From Apium graveolens (taxonomy: Eukaryota; Streptophyta; Magnoliopsida; Apiales; Apiaceae): 64,000 nt of DNA. Within the stretch, counting starts at the first letter, position 1; each line of letters begins with the position of its first letter. Positions 1 to 10,495 of the stretch are shown piece by piece. Under the pieces are notes generated by a model. The model saw only the letters and a program-made list of their open reading frames with translations, made no database searches and was not told the origin of the DNA. A program made the position numbers and the translations under genes. The stretch spans positions 44,119,794-44,183,793 of the forward strand of contig NC_133647.1 in NCBI RefSeq assembly GCF_009905375.1. Direction: 5' to 3'.

Positions 1-1450
1 AACGGTAATTTTATAGGGGGGTCGCTGGAAAATGCCCCGTCTCGCCGGAGAAGACGATCCATGGATGCTCAGGCCACCACCACCTCCAGATCACATCTAC
101 AAATCACCAGGAACATAACCATGCCATCAAATCGACCTAGAATTTGGCCGAGAAGTTCGCCGGTTTCTGGCTAACACGACGTAAACTTCAAACGACAACT
201 CCCTTCTCTACAGACCTCATTGATTTGTGAAACTTGTACGAATAGATTGCAAATTTCACAGAGAACACAACCCACTATACCACAACATCTATCTATCCCG
301 AAATAAGAAACCCCCAAATTTCAATTAAGAAAATTCATACGGGTTATAAACCCTAATTTCAAAATTCGAAAATTAAACCCACTTTTGAGCATGTTATTGA
401 ACTCCAAATCAGACGTATGACATATGAAAATTATCAGGAAAACAAGCTCTACAACATGCAATCATCAAATCATACCAACAATCATCCGAACAAAAATTCA
501 TATTTTTAATAAAAATAATTCGAAAGTAACTAAATTTTCAGAAAATAAACCTTGATTTCTGCAGTGATTTGGAACACAGAATCTGATAGAACACCTCAAG
601 ACCTTTGGATTGAGTACTCGAGCTTTGAAAACAGAGATCAATAACACCTTTATTTTGCTGTTTGATTCTTGGAAGATTATATGAATATAAGGTTTTTCTC
701 TGGAAAATTATATAATTAACTGTCTGCAAATGATTTTGATACGAAATAAAATACGGTAAAGGCTATTTATAATTACGAAAAATTAGTATCCCGTTGGATC
801 ATTCCGGATATAAAACAGTACGTTTATTTGTAAAAACTGATCCAAACGGTATCGGTTTTCGGGACAGTTATCCAGATCAGTACAATTTGTACTGCGGTCT
901 TGGTCTCAGCGCCTGGTTACACGTACTACGAGGTGATAATTGGGATAGTTTAATAAAAAGCTCCCGTTTATCGAAAATATGAGTTTTATTGATTTACCGA
1001 AACGAATATTGTATCGAAAATGTTACGCCGGGACCCGCGCAGGACAAACCGTACACCAGATCGAAAAAGTCGAAACATGGAATATGCTCGGAATATTACA
1101 ATTAGGTTATGAAGGAGTTCTCAAAAGAGTTTCGGGTTCCAAAAATGTAACAACGGATGACGTCGATTGGTTCCCGTTTTATAAAATAGTTTTTAAATAA
1201 CCGGAAAAAGATTTTATAAATTTCATATGATTCCTATAAATTTATAAATCATCATAAAAATAATTAGGAAGATATGACAATTATATATATTTTATTTTGG
1301 ACATATAAAAATTAAAATACTCAATTAATAATATTTGTAAACATCCAAACACATTTAACACTTAACAATTAATTCACAGAATAGATACTGAACTCATATA
1401 ATAATTATTTATTAGCAAAAATAATTACATGATATATCCCGGATATTACA
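1..1450 (-). repeat. Element A 3' LTR, partial
   Basis: This stretch matches 9027-10495 closely. It ends with GGATATTACA, which on the minus strand is the LTR start TGTAATATCC. It lacks about 20 bases present near 9170-9190 in the other copy. A TATA-like box lies at 763-771 on the minus strand. Short ORFs here, such as the one at 538-729, recur at the same place in the other LTR only because the LTRs are copies. Confidence 0.92.
763..771 (-). promoter_or_regulatory. TATA box in A 3' LTR
   Basis: The minus strand reads TATAAATAG, and the same word lies at 9808-9816 in the 5' LTR. Position about 680 bases into the LTR fits a U3 promoter. No transcript data are available. Confidence 0.5.
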
Positions 1451-4009
1451 TCCTTCCCCACTTAAATATTACATGCCTGGAGTCTAGATTATATTTCTTA
1501 AATATTGATACGTGAAAAACATTGTGAATGTGCTCCATGTGCGGAGGTAACGCCAACTCGTAGGCTACTTTGCCAACGCGTTTTAGAATCTCAAAAGGTC
1601 CAACATATCTAGGGCTCAGCTTTCCTTTCTTTCTAAATCTCGTTAGTCCTTTCCATGGTGATACTTTCAGTAATACCAAGCTTCCTTCTTCAAATTCCAC
1701 GTCTTTCCTTGACTGGTCTGCGTATTTACTTTGACGGTCTTGTGCTGCTATCAATCTTTTCTGGATTACTTTAACAACTTCCTTTGTCTGCTATACCAAT
1801 TCAGGTCCAACTATTTTATGTTCTCCTACCTCGTCCTAATATACTGGAGATCTACATTTGCGTCCATAAAGGGCTTCATAGGGTGGCATCCCAATACTGG
1901 CGTGATAATTGTTGTTATAAGCAAACTCTACCAGAGGCAAATGCTCGTCCCAACTTCCTTTGAAATCAATAGCATAAACACGTAACATATCCTCAATTGT
2001 CTGGATCGTTCTTTCACTTTGGCCGTCCGTCTGGGGGTGGTAAGCCGAACTCATATTCAATCTTGTTCCCAAACATTCTTGAAAACTCTTCCAAAATCTT
2101 GAATTAAATCTTGGATCTCGATCAGACACAATAGACACTGGAACTCCATGACGAACTACGATTTCCTTTAGGTACATATGGACCAACTTGTCGAGTGAAA
2201 ATCTTTCATTTATAGGCAGAAAATGAGCTGATTTAGTAAGTCTATCCACTATAACCCAAATGGCATCATGATTAGCCCTTGTTCTTGGTAATCCAACTAT
2301 GAAATCCATGGCAATATGTTCCCACTTCCACTCTGGAATCTCCAATGGGTGTAGCAATCCACTTGGTCTTTGATGTTCAGCTTTAACTCTCTGACATGTA
2401 TAACATCTGCTAACTCATTCCGCAATTTCCCTCTTCATATCCGGCAACCAATAATTTTCCTTTAAATCTCTATACATTTTGGTGCTCCCTAGATGGATAG
2501 AATACCTTGAATTATGTGCTTCCTGTAAAATTTCATTTTTCAGCTCCGTTACCTATGGAATCCAAATTCTTGAAGAAAACCTAAGTATACCTTGATCATC
2601 CTTCTACATGCACAATTCTTCACCTACCAAATGATTTATATCTTGATCCATTACATCTTCCTGACACTTCTTTATTTTCTCTAGCAACTCCGGGTGAAAA
2701 GTCATACTGTACACTTTTGCTTCATTAGGCCTGCAAACTTTAATCTCCAATTCCAGTTTCTAAAATTCCTTATATATCTCTTCAGGTACTGATAACACAT
2801 TTAATTTTTCCTTCCGACTTAACGCGTCTGCTACAACGTTCGCTTTATCGGGATGATAATTAATCGAGCAATCATAATCTTTGATCAATTCTAAGCATCT
2901 CATTTGCCTCATATTAAGCTCCTTCTGTGTGAATATGTACTTCAAGCTTTTGTGATCCGTGAAAATCTCACACTTTTCTCCATACAAATAATGTCTCCAA
3001 ATTTTCAAAGCAAAAACTATGGCTGCTAGCTCCAAATCATGAGTAAAATATTTTTGTTCGTGTGGTTTCAATTGCCTTGATGCATACGCAATCACCTTAT
3101 CGTGCTGCATTAGAACACATCCTAGTCCTTTCTGAGAAGCATCACTATAAATTACGAAATTCCCTTCATCATCTGGAAGTGAGAAAACAGGTGCTGTGAT
3201 TAATCGTTGCTTCAATTTCTGAAAACTTTCTTCGCATTTCTCGTTCCATATAAACTTTTCATTCTTCCGTGTAAGCTATGTCAATGGTATTGCAATCCTT
3301 GAAAAATTTTGAACGAATCAACGATAATATCCCGCTAATCCCAAGAAACTTCTTACCTCGGTGGGTGTTCTCGGTCTTTCCCAGTTTGTAATTGCCTCGA
3401 TCTTTGCTGGGTCCACTTTGATCCGTTCATTACTAACTATGTGTCCTAAGAGCTGAACTTCCTGTAGCCAAAACTCACACTTCGAGAATTTAGCATATAA
3501 CTTCTTTTTCCTTAAAATCTCCAAAGCTGTTCTCAGATGTTCCGCATGATCCTCTTCCGCCTTTGAATAAATCGAAATATCATCTATAAACACAATAACG
3601 AACTTGTCCAAGTATTCCTTGAAAATTCTGTTCATCAGGTCCATAAACGCTGTCGGGGCGTTGGTCAATCCAAAAGACATCACTAAAAATTCGTAATGTC
3701 CATACCTTGTTCTGAAAGCTGTCTTCGGTATATCTTCCGGCTTAATCTTCAGTTGATGATATCCTGATCTTAAATCAATCTTGGAGAAGTACTTGGCTCC
3801 CTTCAGTTGATCAAAAAGATCATCAATTCTGGGTAACGGATACTTGTTCTTGATTGTAAGCTTGTTGAGCTCCCTATAGTCGATACACAGTCTCATGCTT
3901 CCATCTTTCTTCTTGAAAAATAATACCGGGGCTCCCCACGGGGATACACTGGGTCTGATTAGTCCTTTCTCTAACAGCTTCGCTAGCTCTTTCATCTCAA
4001 CAGGCGCCC
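1446..4009 (-). pseudogene. pol: Element A pol: RT, RNase H, integrase (disabled)
   Basis: One reading frame runs from about 4009 to 1446. RT is at 3995-3318 with the [10 protein letters not shown] motif and the catalytic FIDD; RNase H follows at 3215-2760 with an SDAS motif and ending DALSRK; integrase follows with a degenerate HHCC region near 2400 and a DDE core at 2357-1836 (VDRLTK, SDRD, GQSE all present). The C-terminal part at 1754-1446 has the YVGPFEIL and NVFHVS motifs. In-frame stops lie at 3318, 3276, 2760, two between 2550 and 2630, 2415, 1836 and 1791. A one-base shift near 4010 separates it from gag-protease. The chromodomain expected after NVFHVS is missing, and the stop codon falls inside the LTR. 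Confidence 0.92.
1451..1466 (-). other. Polypurine tract of element A
   Basis: On the minus strand a purine-rich stretch (AAGTGGGGAAGGA) abuts the first base of the 3' LTR. This is the usual primer for plus-strand DNA synthesis in LTR elements. It overlaps the end of the integrase reading frame. Confidence 0.8.
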
Positions 4010-5886
4010 ATTCTATACGGGGCCTTGGATACCGGTTCTGTTCCAGGTGCTAAGTCGATTGCAAACTCAATTTCTCTATCTGGAGGAAGTCCTGGTAACT
4101 CATCGGGAAACACGTCTGGAAATTCATTCACTACTGGAATATCTTCAAGTTTCGCTAGCTCCTGACTCCTATCAATCACATATGCCACGAAATGCTCGCA
4201 TCCTTGTCGTAATAACTTCTTGGCTTGAATCATCGTTAAGAACTTCTTTACTTGTTTCTGACCCTTGAACGTTACTATTCTTTCGTCTGGCGTTTTCACC
4301 ATTACCTTCTTATTTTGACAATCTATCTGGGCATCGTGCTTAGATAACCAATCCATTCCTAAGATAACATCAAATTCTCCTAACTTAAATGGTATCAAAT
4401 CTACATAAAACTTACTACCAGAAATCTCAATCTCACAACTCCCACAAACTTGATTAACAGATACTCGTTCTTGATTTGCCAATTCCACAGTCATTATTTC
4501 ATTTAAATATTCAACTGGACAATTTAACTTACTAACAAAATCTTGTGAAACAAACGATCGAGTTGCTCCCAAATTTATTAACACTTTGGCACATAAAGAA
4601 TTCACATTAAGCGTACCTGCCACGACATCCGTATCCTGGATAGCATCCTTCACAGACATGTCAAAAACTCTTGCCCTTGAAGTCTCATTCACTGTTGGGG
4701 TAGATCCCATAATCCTCAATGCATTACTGACTAGGGCTGGTGTCTTGCAATCCCTGGCTATATGTCCTGGTTTCCCACATTTAAAACATGTAAATCCAAT
4801 GGCTGGAACCTTCACTGCTGGATTCCGGATAGGCTGATCCTTATTTGCTGGCTCTCTTGCTGGCTGATTTCGGCACTCCCTTGAATAGTGCCCTTTCTGA
4901 TTGCACTTGAAACAAACTACATTCAACTTATTACAAACTCCCTCATGCTTCTTCCCACAGACTTGACAATCTGGAAAAGTTAATCTCAACTGATTTGGCT
5001 GATTTAAATTAACTGAACGGTTGCCCTGGCTTCCATCGCTTATATTTTGTCTCCTGAAATTAAAATTCCTCCCTGGCTGAAACTTGCCCGTCTTAAAATT
5101 TGGAAACTTCCTTGGTTATGACTGACCTTCATTCCCTTCAAATTTTCTTTTCTTGCTTTCCTTCTCCTTCTGCGACATCTCACTCTCTGTCTCTGCGATC
5201 ATAGCCTTTTGTACCACTCCTGCATATGTATCCAATTCAAAAATGGCTACTTTCCCTCTGATCCATGGTTTCAAACCTTGCTGGAATCTTTTAGCCTTCT
5301 TTCTGTCAGTATCCACATACGATGGCACATACCTTGACAATTCCTCAAACTTACTCTCATAATCTGTCACCGACATGTGTCCTTGCTTTAGTTCTAAAAA
5401 CTTCAACTCCATCTGATCCTGGACAAACTGAGGAAAATACTTTTCTAAAAACAATTCCTTAAACCTTTCCCAAGTAATAACATTTGTACCTTCGAATGTC
5501 TTCACCATCTCCCACCAATAGGTGGCCTCATTCTTCAAATAGTAACTTGCAAACTCAACCTTTTGTTCTTCCTTTACTTTCACTAAGGCAAATGCCATCT
5601 CTATCTCCTTTAACCAAACATTTGCTTCAATCGGCTCTAAGGAACCCTTATATTCTGGTGGGTTTATTGCCTGAAAAGTTTTGAAAGTTACCTGGGGATT
5701 GGTCTGTCTTTGTTGTTGTTGTGCCAGGTGAACTGTTTGTTGGGCCAAGATTTGGAGAATCTGGGCTATTGCTGGGTCTATGGGTCCTGGGTTTGCATTC
5801 TGGTTTATATCATCTTGGTTGTTATTATTATTGTTGTTGGTTTCTTCATTCTGGGTGTTGGTGCGGGTATTTCTTCTGGGAGGCAT
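3997..5886 (-). pseudogene. gag: Element A gag and protease (disabled)
   Basis: I start it at the ATG at 5886 (MPPRRN), not at the upstream codon of the open frame, because this opening is typical of Tekay gag. A retrotransposon gag domain (WLKEIE, YYLKNEATYWWE, FLEKYFP, LKQGHMSV) spans about 5720-5260. One TAA at 5116-5118 interrupts the frame, which then continues with no shift into three zinc-binding clusters (CQVCGKKHEGVC, CFKCNQKGHYSREC, CFKCGKPGHIARDC) and the protease. The protease catalytic Asp is replaced by Asn (codon 4573-4575, INLGATRSF), so the protease is probably inactive. The frame ends just past PYRMG because of an extra base near 4010. Confidence 0.9.
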
Positions 5887-6342
5887 TTTCTGTAAAGAAT
5901 CAAACAACTTATTTAGCTTTTAAATCAAATTCTTTGCATAAAAGAAAAGTTTTATAAAACAGAAATATTTCTTTTTGAAAACAGTTATAACTAAGTAAAT
6001 TGCATGTTTCTTTACAGAATATAAACAGTTATGAAAAATAGGATACATGGTATCACAGGGGTATAACTGGTGTAATAAATAAGGTAAAGTAAGACAGGTG
6101 CAGTAAAATGAATGACAATACTGGAAAGGAAAGGTGCTGATATATATAGATCAAAAGTTTTGGGTAGTACAAGCGTAAAGATGCTTCGGAAGTGAAAGAA
6201 AAAGGGTAAAACAACCTACTCACTAGTCAACATAGCTAGTCTATAAATACAACCCAAAAGTCAACTGATACACACTACACACTACTGTACATACTACATA
6301 ACCATCAATACTGCTCAGCATCTCCGTCTTTGGATCTCTGAC
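5887..6342 (-). other. Element A leader between pre-gag ORF and gag
   Basis: This 456-base stretch is AT-rich and has no supportable coding region. It separates the leader ORF from the gag start and is presumably untranslated leader. Confidence 0.5.
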
Positions 6343-6861
6343 TCAACTCCAAGGAAACTCTGGTCCTCCCAGCCTCTCAAAGTCCTCCATCACCTCAGTA
6401 GCCCATCCCATCAATGCATCAGGGCCTCTTCCAGGTAGTGTAGCTCCATGTAGCCTAGCCTCAAGAACCCTCCGTGTCACATGAATCTCCTCTCGAAGCT
6501 CTCTCACACCACGATCAACATCAGTAGTACTAATGATATGATGTAACTCTCTAATCTGGGCCAACAAGGAATCACGCTCCAATAGAAGAGCCTCATACCA
6601 GTAGTAAAGAACTAGGGACAATGTAGACTGGAATGGGGCACTCGTAACAGAATGCCCAGTGGAATCTGAATCAGCTGGTGGGGGTCCTCTAATAGGTGGC
6701 CTCATACCTGGGGGTGGAATAGCCTGCAATGGTACGGGCTGCAACACAGGTGGAGGTAGTATAGCCAACACTGGTGGAATAACAGGACGTGGATCCGAAG
6801 ATGGTACTCCAACTTAAGGCTCTGAGTGATCAGCTGATACGGGGAAGAAAGAGTCGGCCAT
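6343..6861 (-). pseudogene. Leader ORF upstream of gag in element A, one stop
   Basis: From an ATG at 6861 (MADSFFP) the frame is open for 173 codons to a TGA at 6343, apart from one TAA at 6814-6816. The N-terminal third is proline-rich (IPPPGMRPP); the C-terminal half is charged and helical-looking (LLLERDSLLAQIRELHHI and REEIHVTRRVLEARL), suggesting a short coiled coil. I do not recognise a family. Its position between primer site and gag is unusual for a Tekay element. It could be an uORF, a captured sequence or chance, although 173 codons with one stop is long for chance. Confidence 0.5.
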
Positions 6862-7043
6862 CGTTGTTATTTCGAATCATATCGCAATATAAGAATCTCG
6901 AACCATGACGCGAATTACACTAATACCTATTATACCATAGCACTCAACCTCTCGAAGTTCTATCTTTCTATTCCTTACTTCTAATCCTAACCCTCTACCC
7001 ATTCTCGTCAACCTAGGCTTGTGTCAGTGACTTATAACCTGTA
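6862..7043 (-). other. Element A 5' leader
   Basis: This is untranslated leader between the primer site and the pre-gag ORF; no feature is visible in it. Confidence 0.5.
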
Positions 7044-7055
7044 GCTCTGATACCA
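7044..7055 (-). other. Primer-binding site of element A
   Basis: The minus strand reads TGGTATCAGAGC, complementary to the 3' end of plant initiator methionine tRNA. It lies four bases from the end of the 5' LTR at 7060. Confidence 0.88.
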
Positions 7056-7059
7056 AACC

Positions 7060-10000
7060 TGTGGCGCCCTCCAAACTCGGGTCAGAAGTTTTGGGTCCAC
7101 ACACCCATACCTTATTTATAACCTGCTTATAACAATAATAAAGATAATAATAATATGCAGTGACCCTACTTACCAACTACCACGGACCGCAACAGGTTAA
7201 AGTATGCACACAAGCCAAACACATCTATTTATATTACAAACCGTTCAAATCCCAACTATCCAAACTCAGAACTGAGTATTAAACATTATTATAAACTTTT
7301 ACAAACTTAAAATTATTCCAAAAGAAGCCTACTAGCTCAACTCGATCAACCTGAACCCCTAGCTCTCGCGCTGGACTGGGGATCTTCGATACCAACCGGT
7401 TCCTTCTTAACTGGAAAAGAACATAAACAACATCGCATAAATGAGCTAACTAGCTCAGCAAGTCAAAATGACAAAACTGAGAATAATGATCATCAGGGAA
7501 ATATGGCTATGATATCAAGTGAATAATGGATTACGATTTAGAATTGGATATTATATTTTCATTTTAAAAACCAAGGTTAGGCTGCTGATCAGTCACGCAC
7601 TAACCCCGAGCAAAGCACACAGCACTGCTCTAACTACTGGATCCAAGGCACACATTGGCCTAACTTGACCATTATATGGTCTGACCATGAATCGGGTCCA
7701 CAATTTTATAAAAACAATCCAATTCTATCATAATAACAGAATAAACAGTAATAAACAATAAATAGGATCATTAACAACATTGGACGTTCAATAATGAAAA
7801 TGGTTTCAATCTGTATAAAGATCAATATGGCATTTCCACAGCTTGGCTGTTAAGTGATGAAAGAATTGGATAACAAAGGAATCAACATTTCAGGGTTCCA
7901 AGGATTTGGTCTTTCAAAGCATAAGATACAATGGTTGAATGTGTAAGCAATCTGGTTCAGTGTTTAATATTTAGTTTGTATGTATTTGTGGAGTAGTATC
8001 GTATATTTGAGGTTGGTATTTGGGTATACAACAATCAATGGTCTAGAAAGAATCAGGTTTACGGCTCAAGATCAATAACTGGAATCAAGGTTTAGGGTTC
8101 AGTGCTTCAAAGCACTTGCAATGTAAAACAAAAATATCAATCAATACAATATCTCGAGAAAGTTCAGAACACTTGCCTGGTACTAGCTTACTACACTGCA
8201 CTTGCTCTCAATCACCACTGTCTTACTCCTTGACTATCTGTTTCCCTTTCCTACGCCTTGCCTCTTCTGCTCACATATCATAAGCATCTATCAATATTTA
8301 ACTCATACAATTCTATTCGACACATACTTCTATCTACCCTTCGTTTCACCCAAATCCGATTAACGGATTGAAAGTTATGCAATAAACAAGTAAACATCGA
8401 ATATATAGACCGACAGTTAACCAACAAGTCACATATAACACATAACACGTCACATAATCAATGGTATATCATTTATAAAGAAGTCTTGGGTCACAAATAG
8501 GCTTTCAGATATTTAAAATAATTTTTAAAATATTTTTCGGAATTAAAACAGATTGCTGAATCAATTTCGAAGTAGTAAACAGGGTTCGGTTGGCCAATTC
8601 TGGCTTTAAAACAATTTCATAATAATTATCGAGCCTTAAAAACAATTTAAAATAATATTTTAAAGCTCGAAACTATTTTTCGGAATTTTTAAATCATTTT
8701 TAAATAATTAAATATAAATAAATAATTAATTAAAATCAATTAATAATTAATTAAATCAATTAATTTTCGAATTAATTGACTAATTAATCAATTAAAAATT
8801 AATTGAAATTAATTAACTAATTAATTCAGATTTATTTTTGAATTAAATATAATTTTTGGAATTAAAATAATAATTTTTGGAATTTTCAGAAATTAAAATC
8901 GAATTTTTATAATTAAAATAAATAGGAAATATGATTTTTGAATATTTTTAAAACAGGAATCCTAAATTTGCAAACTCTGGAAACTTCAGGGACCAAACTG
9001 CATCGTCCCCAAAAGTCCAGGTACCAAACGGTAATTTTACAGGGGGGTCGCCGGAAAATGCCCTGTCTCGCCGGAGAAGACGATCCAGGGATACTCAGGC
9101 CACCACCACCTCCAGATCACATCTACAAATCACCAGGAACATAACCATGCCATCAAATCGACCTAACAGTCCCTGAGTTGGCCGGAATTTGGCCGAGAAG
9201 TTCGCCGGTTTCCGACTAACTCGACGTAAACTTCAAATGACAACTCCCTTCTCTACAGACCTCGTTGATTTGTGAAACTTGTACGAATAGATTGCAAATT
9301 TCACAGAGAACACAACCCACTATACCACAACATCTATCTAACCCGAAATAAGAAACCCCCATATTTCAATTAAGAACATTCATACGGGTTATAAACCCTA
9401 ATTTCAAAATTCGAAAATTAAACCCACTTTTGAGCATGTTATTGAACTCCAAATCAGACGTATGACATATGAAAATCATCAGGAAAACAAGCTCTACAAC
9501 ATGCAATTATCAAATAATACCAACAATCATCCGAACAAAAATTCATATTTTTAATAAAAATAATTCGAAAATAACTAAATTTTCAGAAAATAAACCTTGA
9601 TTTCTGCAGTGATTTGGAACACAGGATCTGATAGAACACCTCAAGACCTTTGGATTGAGTACTCGAGCTTTGAAAACAGAGATCAATAACACCTTCGTTT
9701 TGCTGTTTGATTCTTGGAAGATTATATGAATATATGGTTTTTCTCTGGAAAATTATATAATTAATTGTCTGCAAATGATTTTGATACGAAATAAAATACG
9801 GTAAAGGCTATTTATAATTACGGAAAATTAGTATCCCGTCGGATCATTCCGGATATAAAACGGTACGTTTATTTATAAAAACTGATCCAAACGGTATCGG
9901 TTTTCGGGACAGTTATCCAGATCAGTACAATTTATACTGCGGTCTTGGTCTCAGCGCCTGGTTACACGTACTACGAGGTGATAATTGTGATAGTTTAATA

Positions 10001-10495
10001 AAAAGCTCCCGTTTATCGAAAATATGAGTTTTATTGATTTACCGAAACGAATATTGTATCCAAAATGTTGCGCCGCGACCCGCGCAGGACAAACCGTACA
10101 CCGGATCGAAAAAGTCGAAACATGGAATATGCTCGGAATATTATAATTAGGTTAGGAAGGAGTTCTCGGAAGAGTTTCGGGTTCCAAAAACGTAATAACG
10201 GATGACGTCGATTGGTTCCCGTTTTATAAAATAGTTTTTAAATACCCGGAATTTTTTTTTATAAATTTCATATGATTCCTATAAATTTATAAATCATAAT
10301 AAAAATAATTAGGAAGATATGACAATTATCTATATTTTATTTTGGACATATAAAAATTAAAATACTCAATTAATAATATTTTTAAACATCCAAACACATT
10401 TAACACTTAACAATTAATTCACAGAATAGATACTGAACTCATATAATAATTATTTATTAGCAAAAATAATTACATGATATATCCTGGATATTACA
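7060..10495 (-). repeat. Element A 5' LTR, complete (3.4 kb)
   Basis: The repeat runs from TGTGGCGCCC to GGATATTACA on the plus strand, so it has TG...CA ends on both strands. It holds an AT-rich ATTAA-type low-complexity patch at about 8690-8900 and a TATA box at 9808-9816. No coding region is supportable. Identity with 1-1450 defines its right half; the left end is placed by the adjacent primer site. Confidence 0.9.
9808..9816 (-). promoter_or_regulatory. TATA box in A 5' LTR
   Basis: TATAAATAG on the minus strand, about 680 bases after the LTR start. It is identical in the other LTR and is the likely promoter for genomic RNA of element A. Confidence 0.55.

Larger units (their letters stand above)
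1..10495 (-). mobile_element. Element A: Ty3/gypsy Tekay-like retrotransposon, 3' LTR cut by window edge
   Basis: Read on the minus strand the order is 5' LTR, primer-binding site, leader ORF, gag, protease, RT, RNase H, integrase, polypurine tract and 3' LTR. Position 1 aligns with 9027 of the other LTR, so the left LTR continues outside the window. The long LTR (3.4 kb), the tRNA-iMet type primer site and the gag-pol order match the Tekay (Del) chromoviruses. The element sits in the 3' ORF of element B; the sequence after it, CTCTC at 10496-10500, would be the target duplication, but its partner is out of view. The pol is one frame with scattered stops, so the element is recent but dead. 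Confidence 0.9.

Noticed and set aside
538..729. Small ORF repeated at 9583-9774 with almost identical protein
   Set aside because: Both lie at the same place in the two LTRs of A; the similarity follows from LTR duplication.
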